Origin: Limnanthes douglasii subsp. nivea
Lineage: Eukaryota; Streptophyta; Magnoliopsida; Brassicales; Limnanthaceae
NCBI GenBank assembly: GCA_036936605.1
Contig: JAUPFV010000004.1
Span: 124,249,706 to 124,313,705 of the forward strand
Length of the DNA: 64,000 nucleotides
Reading direction: 5' to 3'
How positions within the stretch are numbered: the stretch's first letter is position 1; the number at the start of each line of letters is the position of its first letter. This document shows, one piece after another, positions 25,289 through 35,283 of this stretch. Position numbers and translations under genes: made by a program. The notes under the pieces are model-generated. The model saw nothing but the letters and a program-made list of their open reading frames with translations. It searched no databases and was not told where the DNA came from.

Positions 25289-25466
25289 TTATGAGTTCGA
25301 GTCCCTCTACATACGCTTTCTCGGCTGAGCCTGTCACCTTGTGTGGTTTACCTTCTGGCGTTGGTTTGCAGGCTATCGCGTCAGACTGAGGGTTTACCAT
25401 GTGCGCACTCATTGCACTCTGAGTAGTGGCTGCGGGTTCCCTCCGAAAAAAAAAAAAAAAAAAAAG
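25289..25466 (+). mobile_element. tRNA-derived SINE, 5'-truncated copy
   Basis: Starts at ttatgagttcgagtcc (B-box region) and shares the body and the ctgcgggttccctccg 3' end with the copy at 19,637, followed by about 20 A. It retains a central block of about 65 bp (ggtttaccttctgg ... gggtttaccatg) absent from that copy. Target duplication taaaacacg is at 25,280-25,288 and 25,467-25,475. Truncation at the 5' end with intact target duplications is typical of incomplete reverse transcription. Confidence 0.85.
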
Positions 25467-25475
25467 TAAAACACG

Positions 25476-26904
25476 GATTCATTTCTTATGAATACTGAAT
25501 TAGTGTTTTACCATTTTACTTTTCAATAATTTAAATAACATCTAAAACGTAATGAATTACTATTTTATTATCTTCCTTTTCTATTTATTAAACTTTAAGT
25601 AGAAACAACGGGTGAATTTGAACCGCATTTTTTTTATTTCTCAATATATCCAAGTTGCTAGGCTCGTTTGGTCCAAATTTTTTTCTTTCTCTTCCTTTTC
25701 TTTCTTCTTCAATTATTTTTTAGAACTATACCAAAATGTAAAACACAAATATAGATCTCCACAAAACCTATCACTTTCTTCTCCAATTATTTCCAACCAA
25801 AATACGGATATCTGGCAAAATCTATTACGGTACCATCTCTTACATAAAATTATTATAAATTTTGTTTTTTTAGTTTTTTTCCAAAGCACTAATTTAATGA
25901 TCTATTGCTAGAAATATAATTTTTAAAAATTGATTTATTCTTTTGATTGTATAGGATGCTAATTAAGTTTCATAAATAATATTACACATATATATATATA
26001 TATATAAAAGAAAAAAAATATGTTTATTTATTTATTTTTAATTGTTTATAGTCTAATGAATAAAATGATAAGAGTGATTTTTATTATTATATTTATTTTA
26101 CTTTCTATTAATTTTTTTTATTTTCTATGAAGTTGCCACGTTTAATACTCATTTTTCTTTTAGGTTGTCACGTGTATTTTCTATCACGTATCTTTTTTTT
26201 ATGTTGCCACGTTTTTCCTACATGTCAAAATTATTCTATTTTGTCAAGTCTTATAATATATAATCATCAACTAAAATCAATTGTTATCTCACTTTTTCTT
26301 TTTTGATTTTTTTTTCTCTATCATCCTCTTTCGTTTTTTTTACTGTTGTTTCTCTTTTATAGGAGTTAAAAAAAATTACTTACTAAGAAAGCCAAAACAT
26401 AAGAACTAAAAATTTAGTATGAGAAGCATACTAATTTTTATTTCAACTTTAAATGTTTAAGTTTGGGAATGAGAAAAACCAGCTAAAAATATCAAAAAAA
26501 ACTCGTCTTTTTGTGTTTCATCGATAATTTTACACATAAAAAGTATTCTCATCAGAAAATTTGTGAACTTATTGAAGAAAAAAAATGTTCTCCATAGAAT
26601 TTTTTAAAACTTTTTGAAAGAAAAAGAAAAAGATAACTTCTACGGTGAGAGAATATGTATTTTAATATTTATTTATTCAAGAGAATATAATGGTTATTAC
26701 AAAAAAAAATGGAAGGAGAGAACACACAATTTTTTTTATGCTTCTGAAATTTTTGGATAATGTTTTTTAGGAATTTGGAATACATGCAAATAAGAAATTT
26801 CTCTTCCAAAAAGGTCAGTAGAAAAGTACATATTTTTTATATTTTTTGTTAATTTATATTTATTCATTTTTCACTTTTTATTTTTTTTTAATTGTGGTTA
26901 ATGA
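25476..26904. other. AT-rich flank of the MULE, no gene recognised
   Basis: Contains a (TA)n run near 25,988-26,006 and three spaced occurrences of gttg(c/t)cacg (about 26,133, 26,165 and 26,204). A Helitron 5' region is conceivable but not demonstrable. Open stretches in this part have simple-sequence composition. Confidence 0.45.
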
Positions 26905-26913
26905 TAAAATTAT

Positions 26914-27075
26914 GGGAAATTGTACCTAAAGTACCCACTCAACTATTCAATTGTCATTTACTACCCAAGGTATGCTCAATTGTTACTTAATACCCAACTC
27001 AACTATCTTATTGTCACTTACAACCTAATATTATTTTAATACCCTAACTACCCTTAACGCACTATATAAGCATAT
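26914..27075 (+). repeat. Left terminal inverted repeat of the MULE
   Basis: Starts GGGAAATTGTACC and contains taCCCACTCAACTAT, ttacttaatacccaa and cactatataag. Each has a counterpart, in order, in the complemented right end. The repeat is degenerate, with substitutions and indels throughout, but clear over about 150 bp. Confidence 0.85.
27063..27069 (+). promoter_or_regulatory. TATA box in left TIR, transposase promoter
   Basis: tatataa within cactatataagc at the inner edge of the left inverted repeat, upstream of the transposase leader. The right repeat has an equivalent, so each TIR appears to carry an outward-to-inward promoter, as in MuDR. Confidence 0.6.
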
Positions 27076-28005
27076 TTTTCTGTTTTCTTTCTATTTTTTC
27101 TAGCTTTTTGAAGATTTGAATTTGTTAGCCGCTCTAACAACTTAACCCTACAACCACCACGAAGACCGGTTGAAATCACATTTCCGGTGATCGGAAGCTG
27201 CTAAAGGTTTGTTTATTTATGTAGGTTTTGGTGTTAGTCCTGTTTAACCACTGTTTTTTACGTACAGGAGTTGATCGTGGTTTTTTGGAATCTGTTGGCT
27301 TTCAAGTAATCGTTTTGCTTGCTCTTCAGGTAATTACCTAACGATTTCGAAGTTATTTATTTGTTTTCTCTGTTGGAATATGTTCTATTCTACTGTTTTT
27401 AGACGTCATTGCCTGATTTCGAGCTTTTCTCTGTTTTTTGGGTTATAGTGATCTGTTATTGTTTGTTTAATATTGTTCGTTATATACTTATGTCATTGTT
27501 TTCTGATGTTATATACTAATTTTGTAGTGCTTTAGTTTTTTATTTCATGTGTAGATTACAAGTTTTAGTTGTCCAGGCCTTACACTCAAGATGCGAATTG
27601 TTTGGTGTATTCGATGAGAAAGATGCTAATTGTATGATCAATTCGCATGGTGACTTGCGAATTACATGAACGAAGTTCAAAGTTTACATACATTTCGCAT
27701 GTTAGGATGCGAACTGTGTGAAACTATAGAGTAGTGTGTGTTCAAACAAATACCAGGACTTTAGAGAATTTTCTACACATTTCGCATGTTATGATGCGAA
27801 CTATTTATAACTTTTTAGAGTATTGTATATCAAAACAAATATCAGGACTGTTTGCACACACAAATATCAGGACAGGATGTTAATAACTCGATGTATGTAC
27901 ACACAATTCGCAAGTTAGGATGTGAATTGTTTGATGCAGTAGTAAATTATTTGCACATATTTTTTGTGACTAATAACTAATAACTTGTTTTGTCCAGGGT
28001 AAGAG
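27076..28005 (+). other. Transposase 5' leader and 5' intron with palindromes
   Basis: Untranslated leader. A likely exon ends near 27,206 (gctaaag then gtttgttt) and an acceptor gtccag lies at about 27,996, just before the ATG, so at least one 5' intron is probable. The part from 27,590 to 27,930 holds eight half-sites TTCGCA/TGCGAA, six of them as exact palindromic pairs at 27,642, 27,694 and 27,781, plus one near-exact pair at 27,907. Confidence 0.6.
27592..27930. repeat. Palindrome cluster 1 (TTCGCA-N8-TGCGAA), transposase leader
   Basis: Exact 20-bp units start at 27,642, 27,694 and 27,781, with a one-mismatch unit at 27,907 and a solitary half-site at 27,592. In every pair the starts of the two half-sites are exactly 14 bp apart. 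Confidence 0.9.
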
Positions 28006-30298
28006 ATGTCCAAATCACGAGTTTGTATTTTTAAATATGGTCACCAAACCGTAATTTTGCCTTTCACGGAGTTTGAAAGCTTTCAAAGTATCGAAGCTTA
28101 TGTAGAGAACACATGGGAGGAGCTTGCCACAAGTGACTACCTAATTACCTACTCTTGTGGGGATCACAATAATTATTTATTTAATAACCAGAATGATTTT
28201 GTTGGGTTGGTGTTATATCTTGATTTGGAGCGTTTAAAACGGATTAGTTTTCTCATAGAACAACACGTTTTCGATAAGGGTTCTGGTAATAAAAGTTCTG
28301 TTGATAAGAGTTCTGGTGGTAAGGATTGTGGTGTAAAGCGTAAAGAGCGTAGCTTGATTTTGGGAGAACCATCTCCCAATCAACTAGTTAGCAGGGAGAG
28401 TAGTAACGGTTTAGTTAATTCTGATCAGAGAAAAAAACAACTTGCTACTGCTGGTTGGGCTGATGCTATTACAGGAGTGGGTCAAGCTTTTGAAGAAGGT
28501 GCTGCCGGTCTGAGGTTATCTTTGTACAAGTTTGCGTTAGAGCATGGTTTTTCTTTTAAATACCTGCACAACACAGCAAATAAGATCACTGCTTATTGTG
28601 AAAATAAGTTCACAAGTGGGTGCAAATGGAGGCTTTATGCATCTATTGACTCAAGCACCAGCTTGATGACGATCAAGAAGTATGTCCCACACCATACGTG
28701 CAGTCCTGTTTTCTCCCAGAAGCATAAGCATAAGCGGCACAGGCATTTGACATCAGATTTGATTACAGAGGAAATTCAAGATTCTCTACGAATCTGCCAT
28801 TCTTTGACAGCCAAAACCATACAATCGACTGTTAAACAAGATTACGGTCTTGACATCTCTTATCGTTTGTCATGGAATGCTTTAGAGAAGGCTTGGATGG
28901 GAGTTTTTGTAGATAGTTCAAGTTCTTTTAGTTTACTCAGCGGATACTTCAAACGCTTGAAGAGTTGGGATATTACTTCAGACTACCAGTTGGAGTTGTT
29001 AGCTGGAAACCGATTCAAGCGCTGTTTTGTAGCATTCGGTTCGTCCCTTCGGGGTTTTCATTCATGCCATCCAATGTTGTTTGTTGATGGAACCCACTTA
29101 TATGGCAAGTACAAGGGTACCTTGCTCACTGCTGTAGCAAAGGACGGAAACAACGGTTAGTTACATTTATCTAGTTAATCTGAATGATGTTTTTGTGTGA
29201 AAATGCTGATGTTTTTGTGCTCACTGCGAATTAAGAAGTGTTATGATCTTAACCTTTCGCATCCTTTGCTGCGAACTAGGTATTATCTGAAATTGTACTT
29301 ACATCGCAGCTTGAATTTGGTATTATTTGAAGTTGTCACAAACAATTCACATGCCAAGCTGCGAATTGCATGTATGAGCAATTAAAATGTCTAACATAAT
29401 TCGCATGACAAGCTGCGAATTGTTTGTTCCAGGACAGCATGCGAATTGTTTACAATTTTAAACACTTTGGGTACTGTTGTAGTGTTCATTTGATCTGCCT
29501 TTTTCCAGGACTATTCCCTGTTGCTGTTGGTGTAGTTAACATTGAAGATTGTGACAATTGGATGTGGTTTTTGGGGTGTTTGAAACCACATTTGCTGGAT
29601 CGGCAGATCACATTTATTTCAGACCGTCATTCGGGTATCATTAATGTTTTTTCTGTCTTGTATCCAAACTGCTATCATGCGTACTGTTATTTCCATCTCA
29701 TGCAGAATTTGAAAGCCAAACTGGAACATACTAACAGAGACTATAACAAAAGGATGTTGAGTTTCTTCCATCTTCTTGCTTATGCTCCTAGTCGAGAGCT
29801 TTTTAAAGATATACTAACGGGTTTTCTATATGAAGGTGGTGACAGAATGAGTGATTTTCTTGCAAATTTACCCCCCGAAAAGTATGCGCAGGCTTACGTA
29901 AAAGGGAAGCGATACGGCTCTATGGCTTCTACTGCAGCTGATCGTTTAACAATCAGATTAGAAAATATTGCGGCTTACATATTGTTGAGTTTATTGATTG
30001 GATTAGAGTCTTGCTTATGACTCAAGTTTCACAGAGATATGAAGAAGGTCTCAGCTGGAGTACTAATTTGGTTCCCGAGTACGAGAAGAGGCTAAAGCAG
30101 AATATTGACATGTGCCGAACTTGGGTAGTTCGTAAGTCCTCTTCCGCCATGTTCGAAGTCTTTTCGACTCCTGTGGCTGTTGTTAATCTGTTGGATTTCA
30201 AATGTTCATGCGGATCATGGCAACAAGAGTGTTTTCCATGGCTAGTTAATTGCATTTCAAAAAAACAAAAAACAAAAACCAACTCTAGCAGTTGGTAG
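28006..30298 (+). pseudogene. MULE transposase (mudrA-like), frameshifted
   Basis: Exon 1 is 28,006-29,155 and exon 2 starts at 29,509 (donor gttagt, acceptor ttccag). The N-terminal 85 residues look like the PB1-like head of plant MULE proteins. Residues about 168-250 carry the Cys/His DNA-binding fold of mutator transposases (YCENK, GCKWR, HHTC). The catalytic region shows Asp361 in FVDGTHL, Asp422 in FISDRHSGI and a CYHAYCYFH motif. Near 29,940 a one-base deletion breaks the frame at the AESFN-like motif, where a catalytic Glu is expected; the correct frame resumes as FNNQIRKYCG and runs to the end. The C-terminal SWIM zinc finger keeps CSC, but the C-x-H half is lost, so the protein ends abnormally at 30,298, overlapping tail to tail with the acidic gene. 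It would cut and paste the element in the nucleus. Inactive in this copy. Confidence 0.93.
29225..29445. repeat. Palindrome cluster 2, transposase intron
   Basis: Seven half-sites inside the 353-bp intron 29,156-29,508. Exact units start at 29,256 and 29,400, with a one-mismatch unit at 29,346 and solitary half-sites at 29,225 and 29,440. No half-site occurs in the flanking exons. Confidence 0.9.
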
Positions 30299-30788
30299 AT
30301 AATTCATCACCAACTGTTTCCTCTTTCTCCTTTTTGTGCTGATCATCTTTGTCTTTCTCCTCTTTGTCTTCGAATTTCTCTTTCTCTTTCTCCTCTTTAT
30401 CCTCAGCTTCAACATCAACGTCCATCATGCTTAAAATTTCTGTCCTTGATGGACCAGCTTCGTCTTCCCTCTTCCTTTTGTTGTTTCGAACCGCTGCCGT
30501 TTGAGGTTGCACTTTTTCTGGCTGAGGTGCAACAGCAAGCATTGGAACTTCTTCTGGCTGAGGTTCAGCAGCAACCTCTGGAACAACTTCCACTGGTTGA
30601 GAGTCAGCAGAGTAGTAGTCATCATACATGTCTAATTCAAAGACAGATACTGGGCTGTGGGGTGGTACTGCTGGCATGATCAACTCATCGCTCCAGTTAA
30701 TGGTTAAGGATGACCAGGAGTCACCCAGAGAACCGAGTGAACCAGAGTTTGAGTATGAGGTGGTGGTTGTGGTGGTGGAAAAAGACAT
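30285..30788 (-). CDS. Small acidic nuclear-type protein, third MULE gene
   Basis: An intact 167-codon frame on the minus strand between the two large MULE genes. I do not recognise the family. Residues 1-50 are Ser/Thr/Gly-rich, starting with a run of six Thr. Residues about 65-100 contain Pro-Glu-Val repeats (EVAAEPQPEEVP followed by a similar unit). NKRKRE at about residue 103-108 looks like a nuclear localisation signal. Residues about 122-167 are a charged KE/KD-rich stretch likely to form a single helix or stay disordered. A TATA box lies about 90 bp upstream of the ATG, so it may be an independent transcription unit. No stop or frameshift is present, unlike its neighbours. It could be an accessory protein analogous in position, not in sequence, to mudrB. 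Low-complexity composition makes the coding call less certain. Confidence 0.65.
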   Translation of the reverse strand: MSFSTTTTTTSYSNSGSLGSLGDSWSSLTINWSDELIMPAVPPHSPVSVFELDMYDDYYSADSQPVEVVPEVAAEPQPEEVPMLAVAPQPEKVQPQTAAVRNNKRKREDEAGPSRTEILSMMDVDVEAEDKEEKEKEKFEDKEEKDKDDQHKKEKEETVGDELSTNC

Positions 30789-30871
30789 GATTGTTTGAAT
30801 TCGAAGAGAATAGGAGGTGTTTTTAAAAAAATATAGAGTTTGGTGTAAAATTAGCCTCTCGTTATTAGAGG

Positions 30872-30880
30872 TATTTATAG
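30872..30880 (-). promoter_or_regulatory. TATA box of the acidic-protein gene
   Basis: Minus strand reads CTATAAATA about 85-90 bp before the ATG at 30,788, a normal plant TATA-to-ATG distance. Confidence 0.6.
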
Positions 30881-31054
30881 GGAAATGAGGTAATCATTAC
30901 ATAGCCTCCATGTCCAATCAGCATTTAATAAATTATGTACTTGATTAGATTGTTTTTTGTGTGCTCAATGGAGAAAACGTTTACCAAGGCATAAGCCACA
31001 GCATGTTCGTATCCTTGGACTTTGTATTTTGAATTTTTTATTTCTGCACCAGGC

Positions 31055-31293
31055 TGCGAACTGATTTTAAGATGGTATACCAGGCTGCGAACTGTTTGTG
31101 TAGTGATAAGCATCTATCAGGTTAGGCTGCAAAGTATTTGATGATAAGTTAGGCTGCGAATTATATAATGATAAATAAGTATTTATTAGGGTAGGCTGCG
31201 AACTGTTCATACATACCAGAGATTTGCTGCGAATTATTTGGTTGGAATTAATCGAATATTAATCAATCCTTATAGATCAGGTTATGATGCGAA
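31055..31293. repeat. Palindrome cluster 3, half-sites in the intergenic spacer
   Basis: Six TGCGAA half-sites, all in the same orientation (31,055; 31,086; 31,155; 31,197; 31,228; 31,288), between the acidic gene promoter and the 3' end of the Ulp1 gene. Most are preceded by (t)aggc or agga and followed by (c/t)tg or tta. Full palindromes are lacking here, so these are half-units or decayed units. Confidence 0.85.
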
Positions 31294-31719
31294 CTATAAG
31301 CTAAGGAATATTCAAATTTCTGAAAATGTAATTTGTTTATGTATGCACAACAAAACTAAAAATTACAACCGATGTATTTACAAGCAACGGCATAGTGTTT
31401 TAAATCGAATCAGCCATATGCGATGCGGTCTTTGTCATTTAAAAAGTAATAAAACATTTCTGTTCTGAAGGCAGTTACCATATCTGCATCGTATTTTTTC
31501 TGCACTGATCCATGCTCGATAATATCTCTTGCATATTTGCAGACAAAGATACCACAGTCCAGGGTGCCTCGCTTTTGTTGTGGGATGCCTCTTTCAACTT
31601 TCATCTTCCACCCTGTAGTATATTTAGGTAGGAATCCTCTATCCAAGAAATATTTGATCTGTGTATAATAATTAGTGTTAGGAATAAGCACAAAAACAAC
31701 AACAGTTGGTGACATACAA

Positions 31720-31983
31720 TTCACACCTTAGGCTGCGAATTATATGACGACAAATCCAACATAATTCGCACATTGGGCTGCGAATTGTATGACAACAAAT
31801 CCAATATGGGCATGTCACACGATTCGCAGCTTAAGCTGTGAATTATGTGATATGCACCCATTTTTTGTTGAAATGCCCTGTTCAACATAATTCGCATCAT
31901 ATGCTGCGAATTGAGTTATGGATAGGCTGCAAAGAGCAATTGATTTAATCACAATTTGCAGCATATCCCGATCACAGTTCGCA
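31720..31983. repeat. Palindrome cluster 4, Ulp1 gene last intron
   Basis: Inside the 378-bp intron 31,659-32,036. Exact units start at 31,765 and 31,891, with one-mismatch units at 31,720 and 31,823 and a solitary half-site at 31,978. Confidence 0.9.
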
Positions 31984-32928
31984 GCATGCATACTTAAAAT
32001 GTGTTTAAATTCAATTGTATAGTTTGGAATATTTACCAGTAGTGCAGGTGTCCTTGTGGTGTGGTCTATCACTTTCAACTTAGGCAGAAGCGGATTGTAC
32101 TTTGAAATTGTCATGGCGTCGATGTCAATGACGAGCAACGTTCAGTGGTTTACGGTGTCCTTCATCTCGGTGCATACTGGAACCATGATGATGTTGGCAT
32201 CTTTGCGCCCCATTCTAAAAGCCATGTCCACCAAATTTTCTACTTGCCAGCCTGCTTTCATTTGATGCTGCATCCAAGCAAGAGTATATTAAAATGAGAA
32301 CATTTTCTGAAAACTTTGTTCAATTTACCTGAGCTAAACTTACCGCAGTCATGCCCGAAATCAGTACAGCGTCATGATGCTCTCCTTTAGCTTTAATGCA
32401 TGGAACTTTGAAGTCTGCTTCTTCAAGCATCTTTCAAATCCAAGCATCGATAACCTAACAAAGGAGTTGTAGATTTATGTTAAATATACAATACATATTT
32501 GAAACATTGAAAATAGAATTGGTTGACAATTGGATACATTTACGTCCAGCTCCAGTTCTAAAGGTAGTGCCATGACATCACTCGCTTGCACTCTGATTCC
32601 GTATGTAAACTTGGACTCTGGTAACTGCCATACCACTGGATCAGGGGTGTCGCTCTCGTAGGTTTTAACTAATTGTATTTTGTGGTATTCTGCCAGATCG
32701 ATACAGTTAGTTACTTTTGTTTTCTTTGGCCAGTCGATGTACTCTACTTTTGGCGGTTCCCGTATTGTTATAACGAACTCTCTTTTTTCCTCTGCCACTT
32801 GAGGCTGTGTTTATGTCAGTAGAGTAAAACTTGGCTCCTCTATCTCTTTACTGGGCTCGATCTTAGTAAATAACAAAATTCAAAAGTAGATGGGTGTCAG
32901 TATTTGTAATTGCAACGACTCCAAACAG

Positions 32929-33101
32929 TTCGCATCTTAGGCTGCGAACTGTTTTGGTTCCAGATGAATAAATTTCATAGTATCTATCAGGGTAGGATGC
33001 GAACTGTTCGAGGTTCCACTGAACAGTTCGCATCCTACCCTGATATTCGTTTGTAATACCCCAATCAGTTTGCTAACTTAAATCTCATGTCATGATGCGA
33101 A
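32929..33101. repeat. Palindrome cluster 5, intron 32,862-33,122
   Basis: Exact unit at 32,929 and solitary half-sites at 32,998, 33,027 (opposite orientation) and 33,096. The longer context around 32,990 (atcagggtaggatgcgaac) recurs inverted around 33,022-33,045, so the repeating unit extends beyond the 20-bp core. Confidence 0.85.
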
Positions 33102-33491
33102 ATCATTATAAGTAGCCCTTACCGCACGGTCAGCGACAACCAATGCCGTTGACTTGTTCGGCATAGGACCTGGATCGTGTCGGCAGAAATCATTAATGTC
33201 ATCCTCCGACACGTTCTCCAAGGACCGTTGAATTATAGAATCGTAATATACATTATCAATTTCATTTAAAAATGGTTGTGAAACTTGAACGTAAATACCA
33301 TCAACAAAAGCATCGGGTAAACCTACTGTGTTATCGTGGGACTCTGGAGCTTGCAGTTGATTTGTTACCGGGCCTACAGTTTCACGTTGGCTTAGCAATT
33401 ATGACTTTGCTGACAGCACCGTTGGTCTTTGAGGTTCTGACTCTTGAGGTGCTATCTTTTGAGTTAGCCTTTCTCTCTTTGCCAAGGTTAT

Positions 33492-33790
33492 TTGTTGCTG
33501 CTGTTGTTGTTCTTGTTGTTGCCGGTCTTCGTGTTGAACTTGTGGCTGCTGGTGTTGTTGCTGGTGGTGTTCTTCTTGTTGTTGCTGTTGGTGTTGTTGT
33601 TGCTGGTGGTGTTCTTCTTGGTCTTGTTGTTGGTGTTGTTGTTGTTGTTCTTCTTGTTCTTGCTGTTGGTGTTGTTGTTCCTCTTGTTCCTGTTGTTGGT
33701 GTTGTTGTTCTTCTTCTTGTTGTTGTTGCTGTTGTTGTTCTTGTTGTTGCTGCTGGTGTTGTTGTTTCTGCTATTGTTGTTGTTGTCTTT
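33492..33790 (-). repeat. CAA/CAG trinucleotide tract encoding Gln
   Basis: Degenerate CAR triplets on the minus strand in exon 6 of the Ulp1 gene, encoding a Gln/His/Glu-rich linker of about 100 residues in the frame that joins cleanly to the flanking exons. Two other frames are also open by virtue of the triplet repetition and should not be read as genes. Confidence 0.8.
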
Positions 33791-33870
33791 CGGTCTCCTG
33801 TTTCATACAAAAATCTAAAAAAACAAAAGAGTGGAAGGGTTAAGCATAAGTTAATCATTGTTGAGCACGA

Positions 33871-33987
33871 TTCGCATGGTGACCTGATATCTGTGTTGTC
33901 CATTCTAAACAATTCGCAGCTCAGCATGCGAATTGTGTAATAACCAACCCACTAGTTTATTACACAATTCGCAGCTTAAGCTGCGAA
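33871..33987. repeat. Palindrome cluster 6, intron 33,798-34,051
   Basis: Exact units at 33,913 and 33,968 and a unit with a decayed right half at 33,871. The unit at 33,968 is a perfect 20-bp palindrome including its eight central bases (gcttaagc). Confidence 0.9.
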
Positions 33988-34961
33988 ACGTTTGGACAGG
34001 ACTACACAAGAGTCCTGATATTTGTTTGATAACATCATATCATCCACTTACATTATCTACCTCATTTGGGTCATTCAGAGGAGACTCGTGTCTTTCTTTC
34101 TCTGTCTGTGTCTCCATGATGTCCATCTCTGCAGATAGTACCGGTATGGGTGAATGGTTGGCATCATCGTCCCTTTCTTCTGGCAGTACTCCATCAGCAT
34201 GGTGATGATCAGCATTAGACATGGATGCTTGCTGATCAGTGGATTATTCTCTGTCTAGAAATGCTGGTACCTGCTAAACTATTGGGCTTTCAATCCGGCA
34301 AATTGGCTGAGAGATAGCATTGTGGAGTTGTTGTGCTTCAGCTGCAAAAATGATAGCAAACTTTTTATAAGCATATTAAGTGCTGATTGTAGTGATTATT
34401 TAAGGCTCAAGTCATACTTATTTCTATGGCCTGTTTTTCTATCTTTCTCTCGTACTTGTTCTTGTCGGCGTATGTCTTCAAACGCTTTGATTGAGCAACA
34501 ATTGCAGAAATCTCGGGATTAGGACATCTCCGTTTGAGTACATAATCACCGATTGTTTCACTCATACTGGTTGTGTCGTCGTCGGTGGGCTCCTGCCTGG
34601 ATTTGCCTTTCGGTTGTGGTGGAATCGTTTGCTTGGGGAGTCTTGGTGGTGGAATCGTTGGCTCGGGTGGTGTTGGTTGCTCGGGTCTGGGAGACATCAC
34701 CTTATTCATTACATTCTGTGATGCTCGTCTCCTTTGTTTTAGTTTTGATGTTGTGCTTTTCGTCCTCTTCCTTGGTCTTTCTTCCGGTGAAGTAGAAAAG
34801 GTTTCTGCATCTTCACCATCTTCTCGTTCTCTGAAAGCTTCACTTTCAGCCTCGGTAAGCTGTAATGGACCTTCTAAAACCTACAACAGAGGCACATGTA
34901 AGTAAATTAATTGTTTCGAAAGTATGAGGGTGTAGACAAACAAATTGTTTTTTAGAAACAG

Positions 34962-35283
34962 TTCGCATCATATGATGCGAAATGTGTGATTTTAATCATG
35001 TTAGAGTTGCAAAGCATTCGCATGCTGAGCCGCGAAATGTGTATGGGACAATATGCTACGAACTATGTGTAAACCATATGTTGCGAACTAAGTGTAAACC
35101 ACATGCTGCGAACTAAGTATTTATGTCAAGCTGCGAAAATGGTTGATGCATGCAGAGCTGCGAAATGTGTGTAAAACTATATGATGCGAACTGTGTGGAA
35201 AAAGAAGCTGCGAAGTAAAATTCATATCAGGCTGCGAAATGATTGATACATTTTTCTAAGCAAAATGCATGATATGCTGCGAA
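34962..35283. repeat. Palindrome cluster 7, intron 34,881-35,324
   Basis: The densest cluster: exact unit at 34,962, one-mismatch unit at 35,017, then nine half-sites in one orientation (35,082; 35,107; 35,132; 35,159; 35,185; 35,209; 35,233; 35,278 and a one-mismatch site near 35,057), spaced mostly 24-27 bp apart like a degenerate tandem array. Confidence 0.85.

Noticed and set aside
29197..29385. A short open frame on the plus strand within the transposase intron
   Set aside because: It is translated palindrome-rich intron sequence, and clean GT..AG joining across it restores the transposase.
33272..33940. A 222-codon open frame on the plus strand rich in Val/Leu, and two similar frames
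   Set aside because: They are shadows of the Gln triplet tract in exon 6 of the minus-strand Ulp1-like gene. Composition is simple sequence and splice logic supports only the minus-strand Gln frame.
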